A DNA stretch of 64,000 bases from CALKZN01 sp964633815 (GTDB lineage Bacteria; Pseudomonadota; Gammaproteobacteria; Arenicellales; Arenicellaceae), in the NCBI GenBank assembly GCA_964633815.1, contig CAZWHW010000005.1, positions 1-64,000 on the forward strand, read 5' to 3'. How positions within the stretch are numbered: the first letter of the stretch is position 1; each line of letters starts with the position of its first letter. Positions 1 through 8,008 of this stretch are shown piece after piece. Under the pieces are notes generated by a model, which had not been told where the DNA came from, made no database searches, and saw only the letters and a list, made by a program, of their open reading frames with translations. The position numbers and the translations under genes were made by a program.

Positions 1-351
1 CTGATACTGCTCTTCTCCGCCGACTAGTGAGTTCGCTTCACGCCATAAACGCTTAGATCGCGAGCCAGAACGACAATAACAGTGAATTCGCTTACGGGTT
101 TCAATCAGCTTAACAAATTCCTCGCGATCCTCGGGCGTTATTTGATACGAAGAAAACGCCAGTAACTTAAAGGGTAGGCCAATTCGTATGGCTTCAAGCT
201 CAACATCACTATGCGGAGTTTGACCAACATCCTCTCCATCAGGTCGATTACAAACCAATAATTCTACGCCCTGATCTTTAAATTTCTGGACATCATCGAC
301 TCCAATTTGTCCAGAAACGGACACCTGGCTGGTTAATTCTTCATATTGCAT
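1..351 (-). CDS. DUF442 / TIGR01244-type phosphatase-like protein (3' end beyond window)
   Basis: The first 117 residues are visible; the rest lies beyond the left edge. The N-terminal half and the CRSGSRS loop (Cys93) match the DUF442 (TIGR01244, beta-lactamase-hydrolase-like) family, a dual-specificity-phosphatase-like fold whose cysteine loop is the presumed catalytic site. Family members are often linked to sulfide or quinone metabolism, but nothing here shows the substrate. The start is the ATG at 349-351; no other in-frame ATG lies nearby. No signal peptide is visible, so it is probably cytoplasmic. Family assignment is good; the function is unproven. Confidence 0.75.
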   Translation of the reverse strand, partial: MQYEELTSQVSVSGQIGVDDVQKFKDQGVELLVCNRPDGEDVGQTPHSDVELEAIRIGLPFKLLAFSSYQITPEDREEFVKLIETRKRIHCYCRSGSRSKRLWREANSLVGGEEQYQ

Positions 352-437
352 TCGTGCCCCTTTTCTTAAGTAACTAAGACTACCTTAACCTAGGATTACC
401 CGTTTCGACAAGCTTTTAGCCAGCAATAACGTTAATC

Positions 438-457
438 AAAGCGGTCAGAGCTCTTTA
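438..457. repeat. degenerate REP-like motif, copy 1
   Basis: AAAG-CGGTCAGAG-CTCTTTA: an imperfect inverted repeat (AAAG / CTTT arms) around GGTCAGAG. It is one of three related copies in the first 1.8 kb. Similar GGGGTCAGAGCCC palindromes are scattered in many gammaproteobacterial genomes and are often associated with REP-type (Y1) transposases; no such transposase is in the window. Confidence 0.45.
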
Positions 458-549
458 GTAGAGAATTTTTTTTCGAATTTTTTAGAACAACTCGGAATAA
501 GTTACTTCACCGATCCGATATGCATGAATTCAATACAACTAGAAATAAA

Positions 550-1347
550 TTAACCATAAGTTTCTTGCCACCTTTTAGTGATTTCGAAAATTTGATCTAG
601 GCCTTCAGTTAATGCAGCAGGACCTGGTTGAAGAATAACTGCAGATTTAATTTCATATACGTCTTTATTTAATACAGCAGGAACATTCGCCCATCCTTCC
701 CTCTCTCCAACTTTATGAGGATGAAAGCGTTTTCCACACCACGAACCAATAACAATATCGGGAGCTCTTTCTACAACCTCCATCGGGTCAGCAATAATTC
801 TTTCTTTACCTCCTTGATGCTTTGCGTTTTCCGCATAACAATCGACACCGCCAGCTATTTCAATAAGCTCGCTGACCCACCCAATTCCACTTATTGTAGG
901 ATCGTACCACTCTTCGAAAAAGACCTTCGGTTTAACCTTCCATGTAGACGTTATACGTTTAATCTTATTAATCCGCACTTCGTATGATGAAGCTAAAGAG
1001 TTTGCCGCTTCTGCTTCACCAACTAAACGACCTAGTGTTCGAATCATTCTTAGGATTCCATCGACTGTTCGATGGTTGAAAATATAGACTTCAATACCGT
1101 TTTTTATTAACTCAGCAGCTATATCAGCTTGCAAATCTGAAAACCCTAAAACCAAATCAGGTTTTAAATCTAAAATCTTGGGTATCTTAGCGCTCGTAAA
1201 TGCAGACACTTTAGGCTTCTCTTTTCTAGCCTCTGGAGGCCTAACGGTAAAACCTGAAATTCCAACAATTCTATCCTGTTCACCAAGAAGATAAAGTGTT
1301 TCGACAGTTTCTTCTGTCATGCAGATTATTCGTTGAGGCCAGTTCAT
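550..1347 (-). CDS. Cobalamin-binding (BtuF-like) periplasmic-binding-fold protein without signal peptide
   Basis: A 265-residue protein of the helical-backbone metal-receptor superfamily (PF01497: BtuF/FhuD-type). Seen: an N-terminal segment about recognising and fixing the ligand (DRIVGISG near residue 27), DLKPDLVLGF near residue 60, and EEWYDPTISGIGW in the second lobe, typical of cobalamin-binding relatives. Unlike true BtuF it starts directly with MNWPQRIICM and has no signal peptide or lipobox, so it may act in the cytoplasm. No BtuC or BtuD permease/ATPase gene is adjacent. It stands alone on the minus strand between two REP-like motifs. It may bind a corrinoid or another chelate; the ligand is inferred from family only. 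Confidence 0.75.
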   Translation of the reverse strand: MNWPQRIICMTEETVETLYLLGEQDRIVGISGFTVRPPEARKEKPKVSAFTSAKIPKILDLKPDLVLGFSDLQADIAAELIKNGIEVYIFNHRTVDGILRMIRTLGRLVGEAEAANSLASSYEVRINKIKRITSTWKVKPKVFFEEWYDPTISGIGWVSELIEIAGGVDCYAENAKHQGGKERIIADPMEVVERAPDIVIGSWCGKRFHPHKVGEREGWANVPAVLNKDVYEIKSAVILQPGPAALTEGLDQIFEITKRWQETYG

Positions 1348-1396
1348 ATTAACAGTCAGTTCTAAGTTTTATAGTTTATTTCTAATATGGATAATT

Positions 1397-1416
1397 AAAG
1401 GGGTCAGAGCCCTTTA
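1397..1416. repeat. REP-like palindrome, copy 2 (best conserved)
   Basis: AAAGGGGTCAGAGCCCTTTA: arms AAAGGG / CCCTTT around GTCAGAG. It lies in the 216-bp gap between two divergent genes, so it is unlikely to be a terminator for either. It resembles copies at 438 and 1789. Confidence 0.6.
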
Positions 1417-1563
1417 TCAATTGTTATTCTATAGATAACACTATTGAAATTTATGTTTGCAGTTCAATTTTTTTGAACGTTATTATCAATATTAATCATT
1501 ATAAGTATTGCGGGTGATGGTTTATGTTGTGAGTTAATTACCAACAAGTTTAGGTCAACCGTT

Positions 1564-1767
1564 ATGGAAATTAATTTACGATTAGCCAAAAAAACACTTT
1601 CTTATGGAATTATGCATTTCATCGTAGCTACTTTAGTAGCTTTCGCAATTACGGGCAGTTGGGTGCTTGCATTTTCTATTGGTTTAATCGAACCAATGGT
1701 TCAAACTGCAGTTTTTGCTATTCACGATTATGTTTGGGAAAGAAAAACTAGACTGGCTTTAAATTGA
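1564..1767 (+). CDS. DUF2061 family small membrane protein
   Basis: A 67-residue protein with two hydrophobic segments (about residues 14-32 and 34-52). The pattern AKKTLSYG..., ITGSW near residues 30-34 and a C-terminal HDYVWERK matches DUF2061 (PF09834), small inner-membrane proteins of unknown role. Length is typical for the family. It is monocistronic, with no close partner on the same strand, and is followed by a REP-like motif. Function unknown. Confidence 0.75.
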   Translation: MEINLRLAKKTLSYGIMHFIVATLVAFAITGSWVLAFSIGLIEPMVQTAVFAIHDYVWERKTRLALN

Positions 1768-1788
1768 TTTGAATTTAAGGGGTGATTT

Positions 1789-1804
1789 AAGGGACCAGAG
1801 CCTT
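1789..1804. repeat. degenerate REP-like motif, copy 3
   Basis: AAGGGACCAGAGCCTT: arms AAGG / CCTT around a diverged GACCAGAG core, 22 bp past the DUF2061 stop codon. Weakest of the three copies; it could also be a chance hairpin. Confidence 0.35.
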
Positions 1805-1897
1805 CGAATGAATCAAAAGTTGAAGATGATATGAAATATTAAATGCACTCGACCTGTCTTCTATTATGTTCAATCATATATTGTAAGAGGTCTTCCA

Positions 1898-3307
1898 TTG
1901 TTTATTAAACGTGCATTTATATCTTTTTCCATAGTTGCTTTGCATTCACTGCTTTGGGCTGAATACAGTTTTGCTCAGTCATCTGGTGTCTCTGCTGCAA
2001 CGTCACTCGCTCGTGCTGCTTTGCCTAGAGGCAGTGTTCTTGATTTTGGCTCGGCTCCTGAAGTGCCTCAAGGTCCTTTTAGTGAAAAATTAAAAGCTGC
2101 TGTTGAGAAAATATTTATTGAGGGAATTTCTAGTGGTGGCTGGGGTATTGAGCAAAATCAAGCACTAGTTGAAATTAGAAAATCTAAAGATCCTCGTTTG
2201 GCATGGATATTGGCAGACTTGATGCGGTTTGCCCCTGACCGAGAGCTGAACAGAGAACTCGGCAGCACCATGATGCAACTGCTTAACATTGATAATTCAA
2301 ACGAGATCAATATTTGGAACGATGCAACCAATCGTATGATGGCATGGGACATTCCTGCCCCACCTGAGTATCTCAAGTATAAAAGCAATATTTACACAAG
2401 AGTGCTGCCTGAGTGGAAGCCAATCTTTGTTAAAGGTGATATTGATTGGCGGTTTGTGTCATGGGGAGGTGTGCGAATCGATGACCGTGCCTTTGATACA
2501 ACTGATGATCCCTGTAACTGTATTCCAGCTGCGGATAACCCACCGGTGACTGACGCAAAATCTGCCACGTGGTTAGATGACGATGATGTGGTTTTTGGTA
2601 TTGTTCTCAACGGCGAAGCCAGAGCTTATCCTCGTCAGATTATGGAAGTTCGTGAAATGGTCAACGACACACTTGGCGGTCGTGATTTAGGAATTCCTTA
2701 TTGCACGCTCTGCGGTGCTGCGCAGGCATGGTTCACTGATGAAGTTCCAGAAGGTGTTGCTCGTCCTGTGTTGCGCACCTCTGGTTTGTTGAGTCGCTCT
2801 AATAAAGTTATGTTTGACCTGAATACTTTTTCCGTTTTTGACACGTTTAGAGGCAATGCGGTAACTGGCCCTCTGTTAGAAAAAGGTGTGAAGTTGAATC
2901 AAGCAAGTGTTGTCACCACGACATGGGGAGAATGGAAAAAGTCTTATCCTAAAACAACAGTATTAGAAGAACGGTTAGCTCTTGGCCAAGATTTTGATTT
3001 TAGAAATGGCCGTGATGCAAATGGTCCGATTTTTCCTATCGGTGATGTTGATCCTAGGCTCCCTATTCAAGAAGATGTATTGGGTATCGTTACCGCATCG
3101 GGTAAACCCATTGCTTTTCATGTGGCGAGCTTAATTAAAGTGCTCGATGCCGGTGAGGAAGTTAAGGTCGAAAACATCCAAATTGTGTTGGATGGAGGTG
3201 GTGTGAAGGCCATTGATAAAGATGGAAAAGACCTTGGAACACATCAAGCATTTTGGTTTGCATGGTCACAGTTTCATCCTAAAACGTTGTTGTGGCCTGA
3301 AATTTAA
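1898..3307 (+). CDS. Secreted DUF3179 domain protein
   Basis: A 469-residue exported protein. Translation most likely begins at the TTG at 1898: AAGAGG lies eight bases upstream and the next residues form a clear signal peptide ending in ...SFAQ (about residue 27). The C-terminal two thirds are a DUF3179 domain (PF11376), recognised by NGEARAYP (238-245), the following MVNDTLGG and the YCTLC pair of cysteines (268-272). The domain's biochemical role is unknown; the cysteines suggest a metal site or disulfide. The next gene, 70 bp downstream after a strong terminator, is also a secreted protein (sugar-dehydrogenase-like), so the two may share a periplasmic setting but probably not a transcript. 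Confidence 0.82.
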   Translation: MFIKRAFISFSIVALHSLLWAEYSFAQSSGVSAATSLARAALPRGSVLDFGSAPEVPQGPFSEKLKAAVEKIFIEGISSGGWGIEQNQALVEIRKSKDPRLAWILADLMRFAPDRELNRELGSTMMQLLNIDNSNEINIWNDATNRMMAWDIPAPPEYLKYKSNIYTRVLPEWKPIFVKGDIDWRFVSWGGVRIDDRAFDTTDDPCNCIPAADNPPVTDAKSATWLDDDDVVFGIVLNGEARAYPRQIMEVREMVNDTLGGRDLGIPYCTLCGAAQAWFTDEVPEGVARPVLRTSGLLSRSNKVMFDLNTFSVFDTFRGNAVTGPLLEKGVKLNQASVVTTTWGEWKKSYPKTTVLEERLALGQDFDFRNGRDANGPIFPIGDVDPRLPIQEDVLGIVTASGKPIAFHVASLIKVLDAGEEVKVENIQIVLDGGGVKAIDKDGKDLGTHQAFWFAWSQFHPKTLLWPEI

Positions 3308-3331
3308 ACTGTTGTTGTGGCTTAAAATTTA

Positions 3332-3371
3332 AAATAACATAAAGGGGTCTTTTGACCCCTTTATGTTATTT
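3332..3371. terminator. Perfect 18-bp inverted repeat terminator
   Basis: An 18-bp perfect stem (3332-3349 with 3354-3371) closed by a TTTT loop. The core AAAGGGGTC / GACCCCTTT is G+C-rich and is flanked by A/T runs, so it can stop transcription in both directions. It follows the DUF3179 gene by 24 bp and lies immediately before the next start codon at 3379. Confidence 0.8.
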
Positions 3372-3378
3372 AGAACGT

Positions 3379-4608
3379 ATGTATAAAAAAGTATCTTGCA
3401 GCTTCAGCTTGTTTTTCACTTCCTGTGCAACGTTAGTTTTAACAATGGCAGTTTCTCTGGGATTTTCGGCCATTTCTTTTGCAAGTGATGCAAAGCAACA
3501 AACCTTGGCTTCTGAGCAAGCTGCCGTTCTAGAAAATATACAATTTAAGCGTGTTTTCCCTAACATTTCATTTAAGCAGACTATCTTCCTGCTGCAAGCA
3601 CCAAGCTTACCTGATCGTTGGTATGTAATTGAACAGTCAGGTAAATTACATTGGTTTGATGCCACTGATAATGCAACTAAAGAATTAAATCTAGTTGTTG
3701 ACCTGCCTAAGTCAGGAATCAAGTTAAGCACCTGCAACGAATGTGGTTTGTTGGGCATGGCTTTTGATCCAGATTTTGCGAACAATGGTTTTCTATATTT
3801 GTCTTATACCGTTCCTGAAAAGAATCGTGAAACTAGGGAAAGAATGCGATCAGTGGTTGCGCGATTTACCTTGTCTGATCAAGGACAAGTTTTTGATATA
3901 CCAAGCAAGCAAGAAATCTTGAGTGTGCCGCAACCTTTTGGCAATCATAATGGTGGTCATATTGCTTTCGGTGAGGACGGTTTTTTATATGTCTCTCTTG
4001 GCGATGGTGGTGCGGGGGATGATCCTTTTAATCATGGTCAAAGAAAAACGACCTTGTTGGGAAGCATGGTTAGAATCACTAAAGAGGGTGCGCCTGCACC
4101 TGGAAACATACTCGCATCACAAGGTGGCGCCGAAGAAATTTATGCATGGGGCTTACGTAATCCTTGGCGTTGGAGTTTCGATAGACAAACTCAACAGCTT
4201 TGGGCTGCTGATGTTGGACAGTCTGCCGAAGAAGAAGTGAATATTGTTGTCAATGGAGGCAATTATGGTTGGCGCTGCGAAGAAGGTTTGAGTGAAACTC
4301 GAAATGATTGTTCAACTTCAGGCCCTTATATTGCACCAGTGACTTCCTATGGACGACGTGAAGGCACATCTATCACTGGTGGCTATGTATATCGAGGCAA
4401 GCAATATGGTGAATTACAAGGCGTGTATTTCTTTGGAGATTTTAATTCGGGTCGAATTTGGTCATTGCAAAAAAACAAAGATCAAGACAGCTATAAAAGA
4501 ACGTTAGTTGAGAATACTGATCTGAATATTTCGTCTTTTGCTGAAGGACTTGACGGCGAAATTTATGCGTTAAACTATTTTGGTGGGATATATAAGCTAA
4601 GCAAATAA
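3379..4608 (+). CDS. PQQ-dependent sugar dehydrogenase family (glucose/sorbosone dehydrogenase-like), exported
   Basis: A 409-residue beta-propeller protein of the GSDH family (PF07995), which includes soluble PQQ glucose dehydrogenase and aldose dehydrogenase YliI. Seen: a signal peptide ending near ...SFASDA, then the propeller landmarks NHNGGHIAFGEDGFLYVSLG, GDGGAGDDP, WGLRNPWRWSF and ADVGQ...NGGNYGWR. These are the conserved substrate/cofactor-facing loops. The start chosen is the ATG at 3379; an in-frame TTG at 3352 lies inside a terminator hairpin and would spoil the signal peptide. It would oxidise aldoses in the periplasm if PQQ is available; no pqq biosynthesis genes are in the window. 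Confidence 0.85.
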   Translation: MYKKVSCSFSLFFTSCATLVLTMAVSLGFSAISFASDAKQQTLASEQAAVLENIQFKRVFPNISFKQTIFLLQAPSLPDRWYVIEQSGKLHWFDATDNATKELNLVVDLPKSGIKLSTCNECGLLGMAFDPDFANNGFLYLSYTVPEKNRETRERMRSVVARFTLSDQGQVFDIPSKQEILSVPQPFGNHNGGHIAFGEDGFLYVSLGDGGAGDDPFNHGQRKTTLLGSMVRITKEGAPAPGNILASQGGAEEIYAWGLRNPWRWSFDRQTQQLWAADVGQSAEEEVNIVVNGGNYGWRCEEGLSETRNDCSTSGPYIAPVTSYGRREGTSITGGYVYRGKQYGELQGVYFFGDFNSGRIWSLQKNKDQDSYKRTLVENTDLNISSFAEGLDGEIYALNYFGGIYKLSK

Positions 4609-4828
4609 AGACTTTGATAAAAAGGGATTGCAAGAACCTTTGTCATAGCCCGTTTCTAACAGCATATTTTAAAAACCTAGAGGGTAAATACGAATTAAGA
4701 TTTTACCTGCTGAATAAAGGGAAAAAAGAAGCTAGCTATTTCTCTCAGTTAAAAAACTTATTTTTAGTGTTTGAAGAACGGTATTCTTAAGGTCTATTAG
4801 AGAGACGAAAATTATTTTCTCAATCAAC

Positions 4829-5935
4829 ATGTCCAAGCCCCAAGGTTCATATCGTTCATTCAAAAGACCAGTGCAATTTTTCAGTGTACTGATATTGTTT
4901 TCTGCGCTTGTTTTAGTCTATCCAGTGTGGCGCTTAAGTGATTGGCTTGGATTGTCTGTTTCAATCACAGTGATTGCCTGTACCTTTGCGTTCAGCTCAC
5001 AGTTGATTGCTCGGGTGTTGCTCAGGGGAAAAACCAGTGCAGCGGCACGTGTTGTGCGTATAGCAATGGACTTTTTGTTAGGTGTCGCGCAATTTTTGTT
5101 GAGTTTAGTGATAGTTGGAGAGTTATTGCTGCTTGTAACGACTATTGCGCCAAAAACAATCGCTTATTTCATTATTTTATTAGCGAGCTTGCTCAGTGTT
5201 TATGGTCTTTATAAAGCTTGGCAACCGAGAATCGTAAGGGTCGACTTAGAATCTACAAAAACCCAACGTTCTTATCGATTTGCACAAATCTCTGACGTTC
5301 ACATTGGTTCGCGTAATCCAAAATTTTTGCAAAAAATTATTCGACAAATTAATGCTCAAAAACCAGAGTTCCTGTGCATTACAGGAGACTTTATTGATCA
5401 GCCTGGCATCAAGGCTGAGCAACTGCAAGCGTTGACGCAATTTTCAGGTGAGATTTATTTTTGCATTGGTAATCATGAAAAATATGAAGATCTTGACGAA
5501 ATTATTTGTCGTTTAGAAAGCTTGGGAGTCATCGTGTTGCGAAATAAGGCTGTGATGGCAGCGGAATTGCAAATCATAGGCATTGATGATTCGCCGGATC
5601 CGCAACAAGTTGCCAAGGAACTACCCAAAATAACTGTCGATGATGAGAAGTACATCATTTTACTTTACCATCGCCCACATGGATTAGCTGATGCCAGTGA
5701 ATTAGGTGTTGATTTGAAGCTTTCTGGCCACACGCATAATGGACAAATTAAGCCATTTAACTGGGCGGTAAACAGGATATTTCAATATCGAAAAGGGCGC
5801 TATGAACACTCTAGCTCAACGGGTCATAATACAGTGCTTTATGTTAATGAAGGCACGGGAACATGGGGTCCGACTATGCGGCTTGGCACGCAAAGCGAGA
5901 TCACCTTATTTGATTTGAAACCTAATTGTTCTTAG
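4829..5935 (+). CDS. Membrane-anchored metallophosphoesterase (YaeI/YkuE-type)
   Basis: A 368-residue protein with about four N-terminal transmembrane segments (residues 15-130) and a calcineurin-type phosphoesterase domain (PF00149) from residue 148. All five motif blocks are present: SDVH (D156, H158), GDFID (186-190), GNHE (214-217), a late YHRPHG and SGHTHNGQ. They bind two metal ions. The arrangement resembles YaeI/YkuE-like enzymes that hydrolyse phosphodiesters at the membrane; some relatives act on UDP-diacylglucosamine, but the substrate cannot be read here. It is monocistronic. Confidence 0.85.
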   Translation: MSKPQGSYRSFKRPVQFFSVLILFSALVLVYPVWRLSDWLGLSVSITVIACTFAFSSQLIARVLLRGKTSAAARVVRIAMDFLLGVAQFLLSLVIVGELLLLVTTIAPKTIAYFIILLASLLSVYGLYKAWQPRIVRVDLESTKTQRSYRFAQISDVHIGSRNPKFLQKIIRQINAQKPEFLCITGDFIDQPGIKAEQLQALTQFSGEIYFCIGNHEKYEDLDEIICRLESLGVIVLRNKAVMAAELQIIGIDDSPDPQQVAKELPKITVDDEKYIILLYHRPHGLADASELGVDLKLSGHTHNGQIKPFNWAVNRIFQYRKGRYEHSSSTGHNTVLYVNEGTGTWGPTMRLGTQSEITLFDLKPNCS

Positions 5936-5958
5936 GTTTTGATGGGTTCGTTAATCTT

Positions 5959-5988
5959 TTGCTTTGCTTCGTTTTTTTAGTGCATAAT
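5959..5988 (+). promoter_or_regulatory. candidate sigma-70 promoter for the nitroreductase gene
   Basis: TTGCTT (5959-5964), 18-bp spacer, CATAAT (5983-5988) preceded by TG, 58 bp before the ATG at 6046. Chosen by eye in AT-rich DNA. Confidence 0.35.
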
Positions 5989-6045
5989 AATTTGGATCAG
6001 ATTAAAAAATTTATATTCAATCCACATTAAAGAGAGTGATTATCT

Positions 6046-6699
6046 ATGTCTATTTTAGCGAGTGCTGAACGTCGTTATGCGGCTAAAGCGTTTGATCCTA
6101 GTCGCAAGCTGTCAAGCGAACAGATTAACGCCTTGAAGTCAGTTTTGAAGTTGAGTCCTTCGAGTATTAATTTTCAGGGATGGCATTTTATTATTGCAAC
6201 AAGTAGTGAAGCCAAAGCGAAAATTGCAGATGCTTGTCCGGGTGCGATGGCATATAACGCTAGAAAAATAAATGATGCGGCGATGGTGGTGGTTTGTTGT
6301 GCAAAAACTGAGGCAACGCAAGCGCAGGTGCAGCTGGTGATTGACCAAGAATTTGCCGATGGGCGCTATGTTGATGATAAGGCCAAAACCGATCGGAATA
6401 CAATGCTTAGTGGTTACGTCGATAAGTTGAATGAAGATGTTGATAATGCATCTGCTTGGTTGGAGAAACAAACTTATATCGCTTTAGGTAATGTGCTTTT
6501 AGCCGCGTCTGATATGGGGATTGATTCGGTACCAATGGAAGGCTTTGATGCCAATGTTGTGAATGAAAATTTTGGTTTAATCGAAAAAGGTTTTCATGCC
6601 ACGGTGTTGGCAGGTTTTGGCTATCATAGCGATGAAGATTTTAATGCTAGTTTGCCAAAATCACGCTTGCCTGACAGCATGTTGTTTACTGAATGTTGA
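6046..6699 (+). CDS. nfsB: NAD(P)H-dependent nitroreductase, NfsB-like
   Basis: A 217-residue flavoprotein of the NfsB branch of the nitroreductase family (PF00881). It reduces nitroaromatics, quinones or dihydropteridine using FMN and NAD(P)H. Seen: the FMN-binding start ERRYAAKAFDP (residues 8-18), the PSSINFQGWHF loop near residue 37-47, and LAASDMGIDSVPMEGFD in the C-terminal half. Length fits E. coli NfsB (217). An AGAGAG ribosome-binding site precedes the ATG. It is monocistronic, with a convergent small gene downstream. Confidence 0.88.
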   Translation: MSILASAERRYAAKAFDPSRKLSSEQINALKSVLKLSPSSINFQGWHFIIATSSEAKAKIADACPGAMAYNARKINDAAMVVVCCAKTEATQAQVQLVIDQEFADGRYVDDKAKTDRNTMLSGYVDKLNEDVDNASAWLEKQTYIALGNVLLAASDMGIDSVPMEGFDANVVNENFGLIEKGFHATVLAGFGYHSDEDFNASLPKSRLPDSMLFTEC

Positions 6700-6822
6700 T
6701 GTTTGATTAATAGCAACATTCTATTGTTTGTTTAATTTAGCAAAAAGTGTTTTGCAAAAACCTTAAACCATATCATTGCCATCTCTATATAAAATAGTGA
6801 ATCCTTTATATTTAGCTAGGTT

Positions 6823-7122
6823 TCAAATGAGTTCATTAACGATGACTTGCCATTCTTGTTCAAATGTTTCGCCTTGCCGGTTTTTGCCAATGCGGCGGTA
6901 CCAATAATTTGAATTCCATTCTTCACCATCTATCCAGTGCACAAGTGCATGAACCCAATCGAAAGGTGCATTGCCTTCGTGAGATTGACAAATATCATGC
7001 GCTCGGTTTAATTCAGAACCTGCTGTAAATTCGCCTTTAGCAATCCACCATAATGCTTGATATAGTAGACTGGCATTACTCGAAGGTTCAGCACATAACA
7101 GCTTGTCTTTAGTTATTGTCAT
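6823..7122 (-). CDS. Conserved hypothetical protein with HALVH...YWYRR signature
   Basis: A 99-residue cytoplasmic protein with no signal peptide or membrane segment. It contains AHDICQ, FDWVHALVHWIDGEEWN and NYWYRRIGK, a pattern I recognise from small uncharacterised proteobacterial proteins (dWvHA.lHriEGD..NA.YWYRRAG). The charged/aromatic block in the middle is the conserved core. No function is known and the neighbours give no hint. Confidence 0.7.
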   Translation of the reverse strand: MTITKDKLLCAEPSSNASLLYQALWWIAKGEFTAGSELNRAHDICQSHEGNAPFDWVHALVHWIDGEEWNSNYWYRRIGKNRQGETFEQEWQVIVNELI

Positions 7123-7315
7123 GCTAACTAGTTCAGTTTGTTAGAATTTTTCATAGATTATACCGACAGTTTAACAGGTATTTTTTGAAGCTGGTTTTAC
7201 AAGAAACTTGAACCTAAAAATTCGAAGCAATGAATTGAGTAATGAAGTTGGAAAAGTGATATTTTTGTCCTATTTTCAAAATATGTACAAAGAATGAAAG
7301 GATTGTATTTTAAAT

Positions 7316-8005
7316 ATGTATACGCTAATCATAGGCAATAAAAATTATTCGTCATGGTCATTAAGGCCATGGATTTTAATGAAAGAACTGAGTCTACCTT
7401 TTACTGAAAAGCTGAAACCTTTTATTGACGGTGGTAGTTGGGGCGCTTTTCGGAGTTTTTCGCCGACAGGAGCTGTGCCAGTGTTGATTGATGAACAAAA
7501 TAACATCAAGGTCTGGGATTCTCTGGCTATCGTAGAATTTCTGGCTGAGAAGCACCCCGAAGTTTGGCCTGAAAATGCTCAGATGAGAGCTTGGGCGCGG
7601 GCAACTACTGCGGAAATGCATGCGGGGTTTTCAGCTTTGAGAAATCAATGCAATATGACAGTTGGGCAACGGGTTAAGTTACATCAAATTAGCCCTGAAT
7701 TACAAAAAGACATCAATCGGATTGACGAAATTTGGACCGAAGGTTTAGAACAATTCGGTGGTGATTTTTTAGCTGGAAAACAGTTCACTGCGGTCGATGC
7801 TTTTTACACACCAGTTGCTTATCGTGTGCGCACTTTTTCACTGCCAGTTTCGCCTCAAAGCAAGGCTTACGTTGATCGGTTGCTTCAGCTAGATTCAGCG
7901 CAAGAATGGGAACAATCGGCTTTGCAAGAAACTTGGCGCGAACCATTTCATGAAAAGGAGACGACTGATGCTGGAATAGTGTTGGAAGATTTCAGAGCTG
8001 TTTGA
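7316..8005 (+). CDS. Glutathione S-transferase family protein
   Basis: A 229-residue GST-fold protein. The N-terminal thioredoxin-like domain opens with GNKNYSSWSLRPW (residues 7-19), where a Ser of the NYSSW segment is the likely glutathione-activating residue; SPTGAVPVLID (residues 50-60) holds the cis-proline and DSLAIVEFLAE follows. The helical C-terminal domain runs from about residue 90. The sequence type matches the bacterial GST group annotated as YfcF-related or zeta-like. It probably conjugates or removes electrophiles. It converges on the lipoprotein gene, four bases apart. Confidence 0.85.
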   Translation: MYTLIIGNKNYSSWSLRPWILMKELSLPFTEKLKPFIDGGSWGAFRSFSPTGAVPVLIDEQNNIKVWDSLAIVEFLAEKHPEVWPENAQMRAWARATTAEMHAGFSALRNQCNMTVGQRVKLHQISPELQKDINRIDEIWTEGLEQFGGDFLAGKQFTAVDAFYTPVAYRVRTFSLPVSPQSKAYVDRLLQLDSAQEWEQSALQETWREPFHEKETTDAGIVLEDFRAV

Positions 8006-8008
8006 GAA

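Noticed and set aside
3366..3785. 139-codon minus-strand frame opposite the sugar dehydrogenase gene
   Set aside because: Shadow frame; the plus strand carries the signal peptide and propeller motifs.
4609..4828. Regulatory RNA or riboswitch upstream of the metallophosphoesterase gene
   Set aside because: No conserved riboswitch core or convincing stem-terminator structure seen.
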